Source: Geobacteraceae bacterium GWC2_55_20
Lineage (GTDB): Bacteria > Desulfobacterota > Desulfuromonadia > Geobacterales > Pseudopelobacteraceae
Assembly (NCBI GenBank): GCA_001802125.1
Contig: MGZK01000045.1
Location: 1 to 43,895, forward strand
Reading direction: 5' to 3'
Length of the DNA stretch: 43,895 bases
In this document: positions 32,827 through 40,201 of the stretch, piece by piece
Position numbering within the stretch: position 1 is the stretch's first letter
Layout: every line of letters begins with the position of its first letter
Notes under the pieces: model-generated
Databases searched by the model: none
The model's input: only the letters and a program-made list of their open reading frames with translations
Told to the model about the DNA's origin: nothing
Made by a program: the position numbers and the translations under genes

Positions 32827-34434
32827 ATGAACAATACCGACTCACCCGCCGGGATTACAAAGCCGATGACCGCCTACGAAGAAATTCAGCGCCTGGCTGA
32901 AGCGATGATGAACGGTGAACTGGGAGCGCGCGGTAATCCCGGCGCATACCAGGGCGCCGACTCCGAATTGATCTCCTTGGTGAACCGGATGCTGGATACG
33001 CTGGTCGCGCCACTGCATCTGGCTGCGGATGCGATTGCCGAGATCGCCCACGGCCGGATTCCACCTTTCGTGATCGATGAATACAAGGGGGAGTACAACG
33101 ACATCAAGCGCAACCTGAACTCGCTCCTGGCCACCCTCTACGGCATGCATCACGAGACCCAGCACCTGATCGGCAACATCCAGGAAGGGCGACTGCGTAC
33201 ACGCGGTAACGACTGGGATTTCGAAGGCATCTGGCGCGATCTGATCAGCGGTGTCAACGGTACTCTCGATGCGGTTATCGATCCGGTCAGCGAGGCCAGT
33301 GCGGTATTGGGCCGCCTGGCCGCCTATGACCTGGGCGCCCGCATGCAGGGCAAGTACCGCGGTGAACATGCCGTTATCAAGAAAGCGATGAACACGACCG
33401 CCGAGTCGCTTCATTCGGCAATTTCCCAGGTTTCCGAAACTGTGGATCTGGTGTCCGACGTCGGCAGCCGTATCACCCAGAGTAGCGAGATTGTCTCGAA
33501 AGGGGCGCTGGAACAGGGACGGCAGCTGTCGGAGACCTCCGCCAACATGTTGCGCATATCAGAAATTTCGAGCAAGAGTGCCCAGAGTACTGTTGATGCC
33601 AGGCGTAGCGCGCAATCCGCCAGCGATTCGATCACCAAGGCAAAAGATGCGATGAGCCGCATGCTGGAAGCAATGAGCGAAATTCGCGGTTCCGCTGATA
33701 ACACGGCAAACATAATTCAGGAGATTGATGCGATTGCGAAGGAGACCGACTCGCTCTCCTCGGGCGCTTCGGCCAAGGCGGTGCGGATGCGCACGTCAGC
33801 GGGAGGTTTCGGCGTGGTGGCGTCGGAGATAAGAAGGCTTTCGCTGCAGTGCAAGGATGTTGTCAGCCGGCTTGAGATTTTCAACGCCCGGATTGACCCG
33901 ATTATCGCGACGCTCGAACCGGGCGAGGCCGAACAGCTGAAAAACGATTTCCAGTACCTGATCGAGGATCTGGACAATGTTGCGATGATGTCGAACCTGC
34001 TGGGTGTAAATGCAGCCATTGAGGCGGCCCATGTGGAAGGGGCCGGAAACGATTTTAAAATAGTCACCGAGGATATCCAGGTTCTGGCCAAACGCTCCAC
34101 TGACGCCGCCAGGCGGACCGAAGTACTGATCCAATCTTCAGTAAAGCTTGCCAGAAACGGAGAGCTGCTTTCCAGGGAAATTGATACGAATCTTGCCGGC
34201 GCGGTTGAAGGCGCGCGTACTATCGGTGCTCTTACGGACGAGATCTCCCGTGCCAGCCTGGAGCAGGCCAGTGGCCTTAACCAGATCAGCCAGGCCGTGA
34301 AACAGCTCAATGCCGTGACCGACCAGAACACCGAAAGCGCGGTGGAGTCTTCCGACGCCGCCAGGAATCTTGCGCGTCAGGTCATCAAGCTGAGCGCAAC
34401 CGTCAATAAGTTTCAGCTTGGAGTCCAGGTTTAG
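32827..34434 (+). CDS. Soluble methyl-accepting chemotaxis protein of the hydrogenase operon
   Basis: This 535-residue protein has no membrane helix. The N-terminal part (about 15-200) looks like two or more HAMP-type helical units (LVAPLHLAADAIAEIAHGRIP; VIDPVSEASAVLGRLAAYDLG). The rest is a long coiled-coil signalling domain. It contains GGFGVVASEIRRLS (about 320-333), half of a normal MCP hairpin tip, and about 75 residues later NLLGVNAAIEAAHVEGAG (about 393-410), another tip-like segment. Such proteins bind CheW/CheA. GGGGG precedes the start. Its position as last gene of a hydrogenase operon suggests it reports hydrogen oxidation or redox state, but that is inference. Confidence 0.87.
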   Translation: MNNTDSPAGITKPMTAYEEIQRLAEAMMNGELGARGNPGAYQGADSELISLVNRMLDTLVAPLHLAADAIAEIAHGRIPPFVIDEYKGEYNDIKRNLNSLLATLYGMHHETQHLIGNIQEGRLRTRGNDWDFEGIWRDLISGVNGTLDAVIDPVSEASAVLGRLAAYDLGARMQGKYRGEHAVIKKAMNTTAESLHSAISQVSETVDLVSDVGSRITQSSEIVSKGALEQGRQLSETSANMLRISEISSKSAQSTVDARRSAQSASDSITKAKDAMSRMLEAMSEIRGSADNTANIIQEIDAIAKETDSLSSGASAKAVRMRTSAGGFGVVASEIRRLSLQCKDVVSRLEIFNARIDPIIATLEPGEAEQLKNDFQYLIEDLDNVAMMSNLLGVNAAIEAAHVEGAGNDFKIVTEDIQVLAKRSTDAARRTEVLIQSSVKLARNGELLSREIDTNLAGAVEGARTIGALTDEISRASLEQASGLNQISQAVKQLNAVTDQNTESAVESSDAARNLARQVIKLSATVNKFQLGVQV

Positions 34435-34468
34435 TTGGCTTTCTGCTGCAATCTTTCCAAAAAAATCG

Positions 34469-34498
34469 GCGGCCTCTGAATGGGGCCGCTGTTTTGTT
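34469..34498 (+). terminator. Intrinsic terminator of the hydrogenase operon
   Basis: GCGGCCTC (34469-34476) and GGGGCCGC (34482-34489) form an eight-pair stem (one G-T pair) with loop TGAAT, followed by TGTTTTGTTTG. It lies 35 bases after the chemoreceptor stop. Confidence 0.85.
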
Positions 34499-34510
34499 TG
34501 TATCAACGGC

Positions 34511-34538
34511 TTGCATTTTGTCCGTTAAGAGATAGTAT
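34511..34538 (+). promoter_or_regulatory. Predicted sigma70 promoter of the SPFH operon
   Basis: TTGCAT (34511-34516), 16 bases, then TAGTAT (34533-34538) lie between the hydrogenase terminator and the SPFH gene at 34585. The -10 hexamer is identical to those predicted for the hydrogenase and ParA-like genes. Confidence 0.55.
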
Positions 34539-34584
34539 GCATCACGATGGTCAAGGCGGTCATTATTAACAAGGGGGCATGCAA

Positions 34585-35715
34585 ATGGGATTGTGGGATA
34601 AACTCACGGGCGAACTGATAGATATCATCCAGTGGCTGGACGATACCAATGATACCATGGTCTATCGTTTTGAGCGCTATGGCAACGAGATCAAGTACAA
34701 CGCCAAGCTGGTCGTGCGCGAAGGACAGATGGCGGCCTTCATAAACGAGGGGCAGCTGGCCGACGTGTTCAAACCCGGCACCTACACTCTTGAGACCAGG
34801 AATCTGCCGGTGCTGGCAACCCTGCAAGGCTGGAAATACGGCTTTGAGAGCCCTTTCAAGGCCGAGGTGTATTTTTGCAGCACACGCCAGTTCACCAATC
34901 TCAAGTGGGGCACGCCCGGACCCTGTACGATGCGCGATCCGGAGTTCGGGCCGGTGCGCGTGACCGCCTTTGGCCTGTATTCGCTCAAGATCAAGGATCC
35001 GGCGGTATTTATCCGGGAGATCGTCGGCACGGAGGGGAACTTCAGTACCGGCTCGATCGAGGATAACTTGCGAGGCAAGATCGGTACACGGATCAAAGAG
35101 GTCATGCCGGATTCCGGTATCCCTGTCATCGACCTGGAAAGCAAGGTCGTGCAATTGGGGGAAACGCTGAAACTCCGGATAGCGCCGTCCTTCGAGTCGT
35201 TCGGTCTGGAACTGGCGGAAGTGCAGGTTCAGGACATCGGGCTGCCGGAAGAAGTTGAACGGGCCATCGACAAGGCCGGAGCAATTAGGGCGCTGGGCAG
35301 TATGCAGACCTATACGCAATACGAGACCGCCAGCGCTATCCGCGATGCGGCCGGCAATCCGGGCGGGCTGGCCGCGGCCGGAGTCGGAGTCGGGATGGGG
35401 TTGGGCATGGGGGGGCAGATGGCCGGTGCCATGGGTGGCCTGTTCAACGCGCAGGGACAGCCGCGGGCTGCTCAGGGCGGCGATGAGACACCACCTCCGT
35501 TGCCGTCCCGGCTCCAGCTTTATGTGGCAATCAATGGCCAGCAGTCCGGTCCCTTTGAAATGCCGGCGATACAGCAGATGATTCTGTCGGGGCAGGTCAC
35601 CCAAGAAACGCTGGTCTGGAAGCAGGGCATGTCCTCCTGGTCGGCCGCCGGACAGCAGCAGGAGCTGGATGCGCTGTTTGCCGCGGCCCCACCACCGTTG
35701 CCGCCTGCAGCGTAG
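34585..35715 (+). CDS. SPFH-domain protein with C-terminal GYF_2 domain
   Basis: This 376-residue protein opens with MGLWDKLTGELIDIIQWLDD, typical of virion-core-like SPFH proteins (YdjI group), followed by an SPFH/band-7 domain (about 30-240). A Gly/Met-rich linker (about 265-295) leads to a GYF_2 domain (about 310-368) with LYVAINGQQSGPFEM and LVWKQGMSSWSAA. GYF_2 modules bind proline-rich peptides. The start 34585 is preferred over ATG 34579 because AAGGGGG is then seven bases upstream. It has no obvious membrane helix. The zinc-ribbon membrane protein encoded three bases later is its likely partner. Confidence 0.87.
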   Translation: MGLWDKLTGELIDIIQWLDDTNDTMVYRFERYGNEIKYNAKLVVREGQMAAFINEGQLADVFKPGTYTLETRNLPVLATLQGWKYGFESPFKAEVYFCSTRQFTNLKWGTPGPCTMRDPEFGPVRVTAFGLYSLKIKDPAVFIREIVGTEGNFSTGSIEDNLRGKIGTRIKEVMPDSGIPVIDLESKVVQLGETLKLRIAPSFESFGLELAEVQVQDIGLPEEVERAIDKAGAIRALGSMQTYTQYETASAIRDAAGNPGGLAAAGVGVGMGLGMGGQMAGAMGGLFNAQGQPRAAQGGDETPPPLPSRLQLYVAINGQQSGPFEMPAIQQMILSGQVTQETLVWKQGMSSWSAAGQQQELDALFAAAPPPLPPAA

Positions 35716-35718
35716 AGT

Positions 35719-36813
35719 ATGGCCGGCAAGGTTTCCGCCAATTCATTTCCCTGCGATTCCTGCGGCGCCAGGCTTGAGTATTCTCCGGAATCATCGTTAC
35801 TGAAGTGTCCGTACTGCGGTTCGGAGTGCATGATTCCTGACTCGTCCGCTGCCGTGCCGGAGCTTGATTTCCATCAGTACTTTGCCCGCGCCACCGAGCA
35901 GGGGGAGCCGCTGGAAAAGCAGACCGTCACCTGTTCCGCCTGCAGTGCGGTTTCGATAATCGAGCCAGATGTTTCCTTGAGCAGTTGCCCCTTCTGCGGG
36001 TCGCTGCTGACCGCGCGGGCAAAAGCCGGCCGGCTTGTCAGGCCGGGCGCAATTCTCCCTTTCAAAATTAACCGCACCATGGCCGCGGAACTATTCCGCA
36101 GTTGGCTTTCGGGACTCTGGTTCGCTCCGGGAGGTCTGAAGCGCAACTCGGCCACCTCCGGCGGAATCAAGGGGATTTATCTGCCGTACTGGACCTATGA
36201 TGTGCGTGTGACTACCTGGTATGAAGGCGAGCGGGGTGAGGATTACCGGGAAACCGGACTGTCCTCGGAAAAGGGCGTCAGTGACAAAAGCCCTGCCGGC
36301 GGTCGTAGTGTGACTCGCACACGCTGGCACAGTTCACGAGGGTGTGTTGTCAATACTTTTGATGATGTGCTGGTGCCGGCCGGTTGTTCGTTGCCGCCTG
36401 AAGCCGTCGCAATGCTGGAACCCTGGGATCTGAAGAGTCTTGTGCCTTACAGTGACGAGTACATGAGCGGCTTCCAGTCCGAGGCCTACCAGATTGACAT
36501 GGGGGAGGGGTTCGAGCGTGCCAGAGCGCTGATTGAAAGGGGGGTCCGCGGTTCGATCGAGCGCCATATCGGTGGCCAGCACCAGCGGATCAATGCCATG
36601 CGCAGCCAGTATGATGATATCACCTTCAAACATGTGCTGCTGCCGGTCTGGATCAGCGCCTACCGCTATCGCAACCGCACTTTCCGCTTCATAGTCAATG
36701 CACGCACCGGACAGGTGCTTGGCGAACGTCCCTGGTCGGTATTTAGGATTGCAATCGCGCTGATCGGAATGTTATTGGTGCTGCTGCTGTTTGCCATTCT
36801 GGTAAAACAATAA
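35719..36813 (+). CDS. Zinc-ribbon protein with C-terminal membrane helix
   Basis: This 364-residue protein has two zinc ribbons: FPCDSCGARL with LKCPYCGSE (about 11-36), and VTCSACSAV with SSCPFCGSL (about 71-95). A domain of about 200 residues follows with IYLPYWTYDVRVTTWYEGERG and HVLLPVWISAYRYRNRTFRFIVNARTG, then one membrane helix at the C-terminus (about 340-362). Similar proteins are common next to SPFH genes. It starts three bases after the SPFH stop. A role as membrane anchor or scaffold for the SPFH assembly is inferred; its biochemical function is unknown. Confidence 0.83.
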   Translation: MAGKVSANSFPCDSCGARLEYSPESSLLKCPYCGSECMIPDSSAAVPELDFHQYFARATEQGEPLEKQTVTCSACSAVSIIEPDVSLSSCPFCGSLLTARAKAGRLVRPGAILPFKINRTMAAELFRSWLSGLWFAPGGLKRNSATSGGIKGIYLPYWTYDVRVTTWYEGERGEDYRETGLSSEKGVSDKSPAGGRSVTRTRWHSSRGCVVNTFDDVLVPAGCSLPPEAVAMLEPWDLKSLVPYSDEYMSGFQSEAYQIDMGEGFERARALIERGVRGSIERHIGGQHQRINAMRSQYDDITFKHVLLPVWISAYRYRNRTFRFIVNARTGQVLGERPWSVFRIAIALIGMLLVLLLFAILVKQ

Positions 36814-36834
36814 ATCATTCACAGGAGTCTTTAC

Positions 36835-38031
36835 ATGCGACTTACCCCAGCCACCGAACTCGAATACCGATGTAAAAAACTGCAGGACTACATGATTGCC
36901 GATGGTCTGGACGCGGTCATCATTGTCCAGAACGCCGACCTTTTCTATTTCACCGGCACGGTTCAAAGCGGCAACCTGTACGTCCCGGCGCAGGGACAAC
37001 CGATCTTCATGGTACGCAAGGACGCAGGCCGGGCGCGGATGGAGTCTGGGTTGAAGGAGGTGGTCCCGTTCGGATCGATGAAAGAGATTCCGGGAATCCT
37101 GTCGCAGTACGGTTATCCGGAGCCCGGGCGAATCGGCCTGGAGTTGGATGTATTGCCGGTAAACTTTTATGAGCGCTACAAAAAGGTCTATCCCAACGCC
37201 GTATTTATGGATGCGACTCCCCTGATTCGAAGAGTCAGGATGATCAAGTCGCATTATGAAATACATCTGATGCAGGATTCCGCCGACCAGAACGACCGTG
37301 TCTATCGACGCGCCAGGGACATCATCCGTGTCGGCGCGACCGATCTGGAAATCGCCGCGGAGTTGGAATATACCGCTCGCAAGGACGGACACCAGGGGCT
37401 GGTTCGCATGCGCGGGTTTAACTCCGAGTTGTTTTATGCCCAGATATTTTCGGGAGTCGATAGCGCCGTACCGGCCTATCCCGACACCCCGCTGGGCGGA
37501 ATGGGACTTAATCCCTCCTTTGGACAGAGCGCCGGACTCAAACGGATCGAACCCAACGAAGCTGTTCTGATCGATTTTGCAGGTTGTGTGGATGGTTACC
37601 TGAGTGACCAGACGCGTGTATTTGCTGTCGGAAAGATATCTGACCGTTTGCAGCGCGGGTATGCCGACATGCTTGAAATCCAGAACAAAATGATGGAGAT
37701 CGCGGTGCGGGGCGCGGCCTGGGGTTCTGTTTACGATCAATGCCTGGCGCTGGCGATAGAAATGGGTTATGCCGACAGTTTCATGGGAACAAGGGGCTCG
37801 CAGGTTTCTTTCATCGGTCATGGACTGGGAGTCGAGATAGATGAGTATCCTTTTATTGCACGCGGCTTCAATGATATGACTCTTGAAGTCGGAATGGCGT
37901 TCGCTTTTGAGCCGAAATTGGTGTTTCCGGGGGAGGGCGCGATAGGTATTGAAAATACATTTTACCTTAGTAATGAGGGGCTTAAGCGACTTACGCACTC
38001 CAGTGACGAACTGGTGGTTTTGCCTGTATGA
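36835..38031 (+). CDS. M24-family metallopeptidase (Xaa-Pro aminopeptidase-like)
   Basis: This 398-residue protein has a creatinase N-terminal domain (about 10-140) and a pita-bread catalytic domain. All five metal ligands are present: Asp247 (LIDFAG), Asp258 (LSDQTR), His329 (FIGHGLG), Glu359 (FEPKLV) and Glu373 (GIENTF). It should remove the N-terminal residue before proline from peptides in the cytoplasm. AGGAG precedes the start, 21 bases after the zinc-ribbon gene. Confidence 0.92.
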   Translation: MRLTPATELEYRCKKLQDYMIADGLDAVIIVQNADLFYFTGTVQSGNLYVPAQGQPIFMVRKDAGRARMESGLKEVVPFGSMKEIPGILSQYGYPEPGRIGLELDVLPVNFYERYKKVYPNAVFMDATPLIRRVRMIKSHYEIHLMQDSADQNDRVYRRARDIIRVGATDLEIAAELEYTARKDGHQGLVRMRGFNSELFYAQIFSGVDSAVPAYPDTPLGGMGLNPSFGQSAGLKRIEPNEAVLIDFAGCVDGYLSDQTRVFAVGKISDRLQRGYADMLEIQNKMMEIAVRGAAWGSVYDQCLALAIEMGYADSFMGTRGSQVSFIGHGLGVEIDEYPFIARGFNDMTLEVGMAFAFEPKLVFPGEGAIGIENTFYLSNEGLKRLTHSSDELVVLPV

Positions 38032-38049
38032 CAACATGAAAATTTTTTG

Positions 38050-38078
38050 TTGCATTTTTTAAATGTTGCCAGTATAAC
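38050..38078 (+). promoter_or_regulatory. Predicted sigma70 promoter of citrate synthase
   Basis: TTGCAT (38050-38055), a 17-base spacer and TATAAC (38073-38078) form a strong candidate promoter. It would give a leader of about 140 bases before the ATG at 38227. In that leader I see no start codon with a ribosome-binding site and no clear riboswitch. Confidence 0.6.
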
Positions 38079-38226
38079 AGCAGCAAGCAATTGTATACAG
38101 TATCCTAAAAAAGATTTTCCCGCTTGTTGTCACGCTTGAACCGGCAGTTGTTTATTTCATGTTGTTGTCCAGTCTTATCCGTCGTTAAACCCAGTGCAGT
38201 CCACACCACGAAAGGAGAGTACCCAA

Positions 38227-39555
38227 ATGGCATTGAAAGACACGCTCAAACAGAAGATCGAGGAACATCGTCCCCGTACCACCCGTCTCGTGAAGGAATT
38301 CGGCAAGGTTATTATCGATCAGGTCAATATTGACCAGTGCATCGGTGGCGCCCGTGACATCCGCAGCCTCGTTACCGACATCTCCTACCTTGATCCACAA
38401 GAAGGGATTCGCTTCCGCGGCAAGACCATCCCCGAGACATTCGCAGCACTGCCCAAGGCACCAAACTCCAACTATCCGACCGTTGAGTCTTTCTGGTACT
38501 TCCTGCTGACCGGCGAAGTTCCGAACGATGCACAGGTTGCCGAAGTAGTTGCAGAATTCAAAACCCGTCAGGTAGTTCCCCAGTATGTATTCGACGCAAT
38601 CCGCGCCCTGCCAAGTGATATCCATCCGATGGTCATGCTGTCCGTTGGTATGCTGGCACTGCAGAAAGATTCAAAGTTCTATGCTTTCTACAGCGGCGGC
38701 AAGTTCAACAAGATGACTGCTTGGGAATATGTGTATGAAGATGCCAGCGATATCGTCGCTCGTATTCCTGTCATTGCCGCATTCATCTACAACCTGAAAT
38801 ACAGAGGCGACAAACAGATCGCTATCGATCCCAGCCTGGACATGGGCGCAAACTTTGCCCATATGATCGGCCAGAGCGAGCAGTACAAGGATGTTGCCCG
38901 CATGTACTTCATCCTGCATTCAGACCACGAGTCCGGCAACGTTTCCGCACATACGACTCACCTGGTTCACTCGGCTCTTTCCGATCCTTACTATGCATAC
39001 TCAGCCGGTCTGAACGGTCTTGCCGGTCCTCTGCACGGTCTTGCCAATCAGGAAGTTCTCGACTGGACCATGAAATTCCAGGAGAAATACTGCAAAGGCG
39101 TGGAGCCTACCAAAGAGCTGATCAAAAATGCTCTGTGGGATACCCTCAACGCCGGTCAGGTTATTCCGGGTTACGGCCACGCCGTTCTCCGCAAAACCGA
39201 CCCACGCTATATGTCACAGCGTGAATTCTGTCAGAACACCCCGGGCCTGAAAGACGATCCACTGTTCAAAGTTGTTTCCATGATCTTTGAAGTGGCTCCT
39301 GGCGTTCTCACAGAGCACGGCAAAACCAAGAACCCCTGGCCGAACGTTGATGCACAGTCCGGCGTTATCCAGTGGTACTACGGCCTCAAAGAGTGGGATT
39401 TCTACACTGTTCTGTTCGGCGTAGGCCGCGCGCTTGGCTGCATGGCCAACATCACTTGGGACCGTGGTCTCGGCTATGCCATCGAGCGTCCGAAGTCCGT
39501 TACTACCGCAATGCTTGAGAAGTGGGCTGCAGAAGGTGGCCGCAAACTGGCCTAA
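38227..39555 (+). CDS. gltA: Citrate synthase, eukaryotic-type
   Basis: This 442-residue protein condenses acetyl-CoA and oxaloacetate, the entry step of the TCA cycle. Visible motifs are YLDPQEGIRFRGKTIPE, SAGLNGLAGPLHGLANQEV (active-site His), VIPGYGHAVLRKTDPRY (second His) and the GVLTEHGKTKNPWPNVDA-type C-terminal part found in mitochondrial enzymes. Members of Geobacter are known for a citrate synthase of this kind, which supports the taxonomic guess. The start 38227 has AAAGGAGAG upstream. Its codon use (many GTT, CCG, CTG and AAA codons) is more biased than that of its neighbours, as expected for a highly expressed gene. It is monocistronic: own promoter and terminator. Confidence 0.96.
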   Translation: MALKDTLKQKIEEHRPRTTRLVKEFGKVIIDQVNIDQCIGGARDIRSLVTDISYLDPQEGIRFRGKTIPETFAALPKAPNSNYPTVESFWYFLLTGEVPNDAQVAEVVAEFKTRQVVPQYVFDAIRALPSDIHPMVMLSVGMLALQKDSKFYAFYSGGKFNKMTAWEYVYEDASDIVARIPVIAAFIYNLKYRGDKQIAIDPSLDMGANFAHMIGQSEQYKDVARMYFILHSDHESGNVSAHTTHLVHSALSDPYYAYSAGLNGLAGPLHGLANQEVLDWTMKFQEKYCKGVEPTKELIKNALWDTLNAGQVIPGYGHAVLRKTDPRYMSQREFCQNTPGLKDDPLFKVVSMIFEVAPGVLTEHGKTKNPWPNVDAQSGVIQWYYGLKEWDFYTVLFGVGRALGCMANITWDRGLGYAIERPKSVTTAMLEKWAAEGGRKLA

Positions 39556-39578
39556 GTTTTTAATATAAGATGAAATCG

Positions 39579-39606
39579 GGGGATGCGGAAACGCATCCCC
39601 TTTTTT
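39579..39606 (+). terminator. Intrinsic terminator of citrate synthase
   Basis: GGGGATGCG (39579-39587) and CGCATCCCC (39592-39600) form a perfect nine-pair stem with a GAAA tetraloop, followed by six T residues. Confidence 0.95.
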
Positions 39607-39616
39607 AATTTCAAGC

Positions 39617-39646
39617 TTGCAATTTAGAAATAGTAAGGTATATAAA
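39617..39646 (+). promoter_or_regulatory. Predicted sigma70 promoter of superoxide reductase
   Basis: TTGCAA (39617-39622), an 18-base spacer and TATAAA (39641-39646) precede the desulfoferrodoxin gene. TATATA at 39639 with a 16-base spacer is the alternative -10. Confidence 0.6.
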
Positions 39647-39647
39647 A

Positions 39648-39660
39648 GACAATATTTGTC
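39648..39660. promoter_or_regulatory. Inverted repeat at the superoxide reductase transcription start
   Basis: GACAA-TAT-TTGTC is a perfect 5-3-5 palindrome lying just after the -10 box, over the expected transcription start. A repressor bound there would block transcription. A second short hairpin, GTCGC/GCGAC, follows at 39659-39677. Confidence 0.4.
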
Positions 39661-39713
39661 GCCTTTGCGGTGCGACTAAAATTCCAAATCTAAATTACAA
39701 AGGAGAAAACACC

Positions 39714-40088
39714 ATGCCGAAGCTTCTTGAAGTCTACAAATGTGAACTGTGCGGTAATATCGTCGAGGTAATCCATGCCGGCGGTGGCGATCTTGTCTGC
39801 TGCGGTCAGGAAATGAAACTGATGACTGAAAATACCGTGGATGCGGCCAAGGAAAAACATGTGCCGGTGATCGAGGTTGGTGATGGGTTTGTGAAGGTCA
39901 CGGTCGGTTCCGTGCCTCATCCGATGGAGGAAAAGCACTACATCGAATGGATCGAGCTGATCGCTGACGGGAAAGCTTACCGCCAGTTCCTGAAGCCGGG
40001 CGAGGTTGCAACCGCCACTTTCAACATCACCGCATCGAGCCTGACTGCGCGTGAGTACTGCAATTTGCATGGTTTGTGGGCCGCATAG
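39714..40088 (+). CDS. Desulfoferrodoxin-type superoxide reductase (2Fe)
   Basis: This 124-residue cytoplasmic protein reduces superoxide to hydrogen peroxide without making oxygen. Center I cysteines are Cys10, Cys13, Cys29 and Cys30. Center II has the catalytic loop Glu47-Lys48-His49 and further ligands His69, His75, Cys116 and His119, in the same positions as in characterised 2Fe superoxide reductases. AAAGGAG precedes the start. It is a single-gene transcript between a promoter at 39617 and a terminator at 40118, and defends an anaerobe against oxygen exposure. Confidence 0.96.
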   Translation: MPKLLEVYKCELCGNIVEVIHAGGGDLVCCGQEMKLMTENTVDAAKEKHVPVIEVGDGFVKVTVGSVPHPMEEKHYIEWIELIADGKAYRQFLKPGEVATATFNITASSLTAREYCNLHGLWAA

Positions 40089-40117
40089 ATAAATTCGGGC
40101 CAGAATAAACGTTATTG

Positions 40118-40152
40118 CCGCGGGATTCCGGTAAACGGAGTCCCGCGGTTGT
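40118..40152 (+). terminator. Intrinsic terminator of superoxide reductase
   Basis: CCGCGGGATTCCG (40118-40130) and CGGAGTCCCGCGG (40136-40148) pair over 13 bases (one G-T pair) with loop GTAAA, followed by TTGT. The T-tract is short, but the stem is very stable. Confidence 0.8.
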
Positions 40153-40164
40153 ATGCGGAACGAC

Positions 40165-40193
40165 TTTACACCCACCCGCCTCTCATGTATCAT
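40165..40193 (+). promoter_or_regulatory. Predicted sigma70 promoter of lptF, giving a leaderless transcript
   Basis: TTTACA (40165-40170), 17 bases and TATCAT (40188-40193) form a good promoter. Only eight bases lie between the -10 box and the lptF ATG at 40202, so the transcript would start at or within one to three bases of the ATG. Confidence 0.6.
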
Positions 40194-40201
40194 CCACGCC
40201 A

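Noticed and set aside
34525-35604. 359-codon minus-strand frame opposite the SPFH gene
   Set aside because: No recognisable domain, no start signal, and it runs into the predicted promoter of the plus-strand gene.
36772-38055. 427-codon minus-strand frame opposite the M24 peptidase gene
   Set aside because: The plus strand encodes all five metal ligands; the antisense frame extends past gene ends without a start signal.
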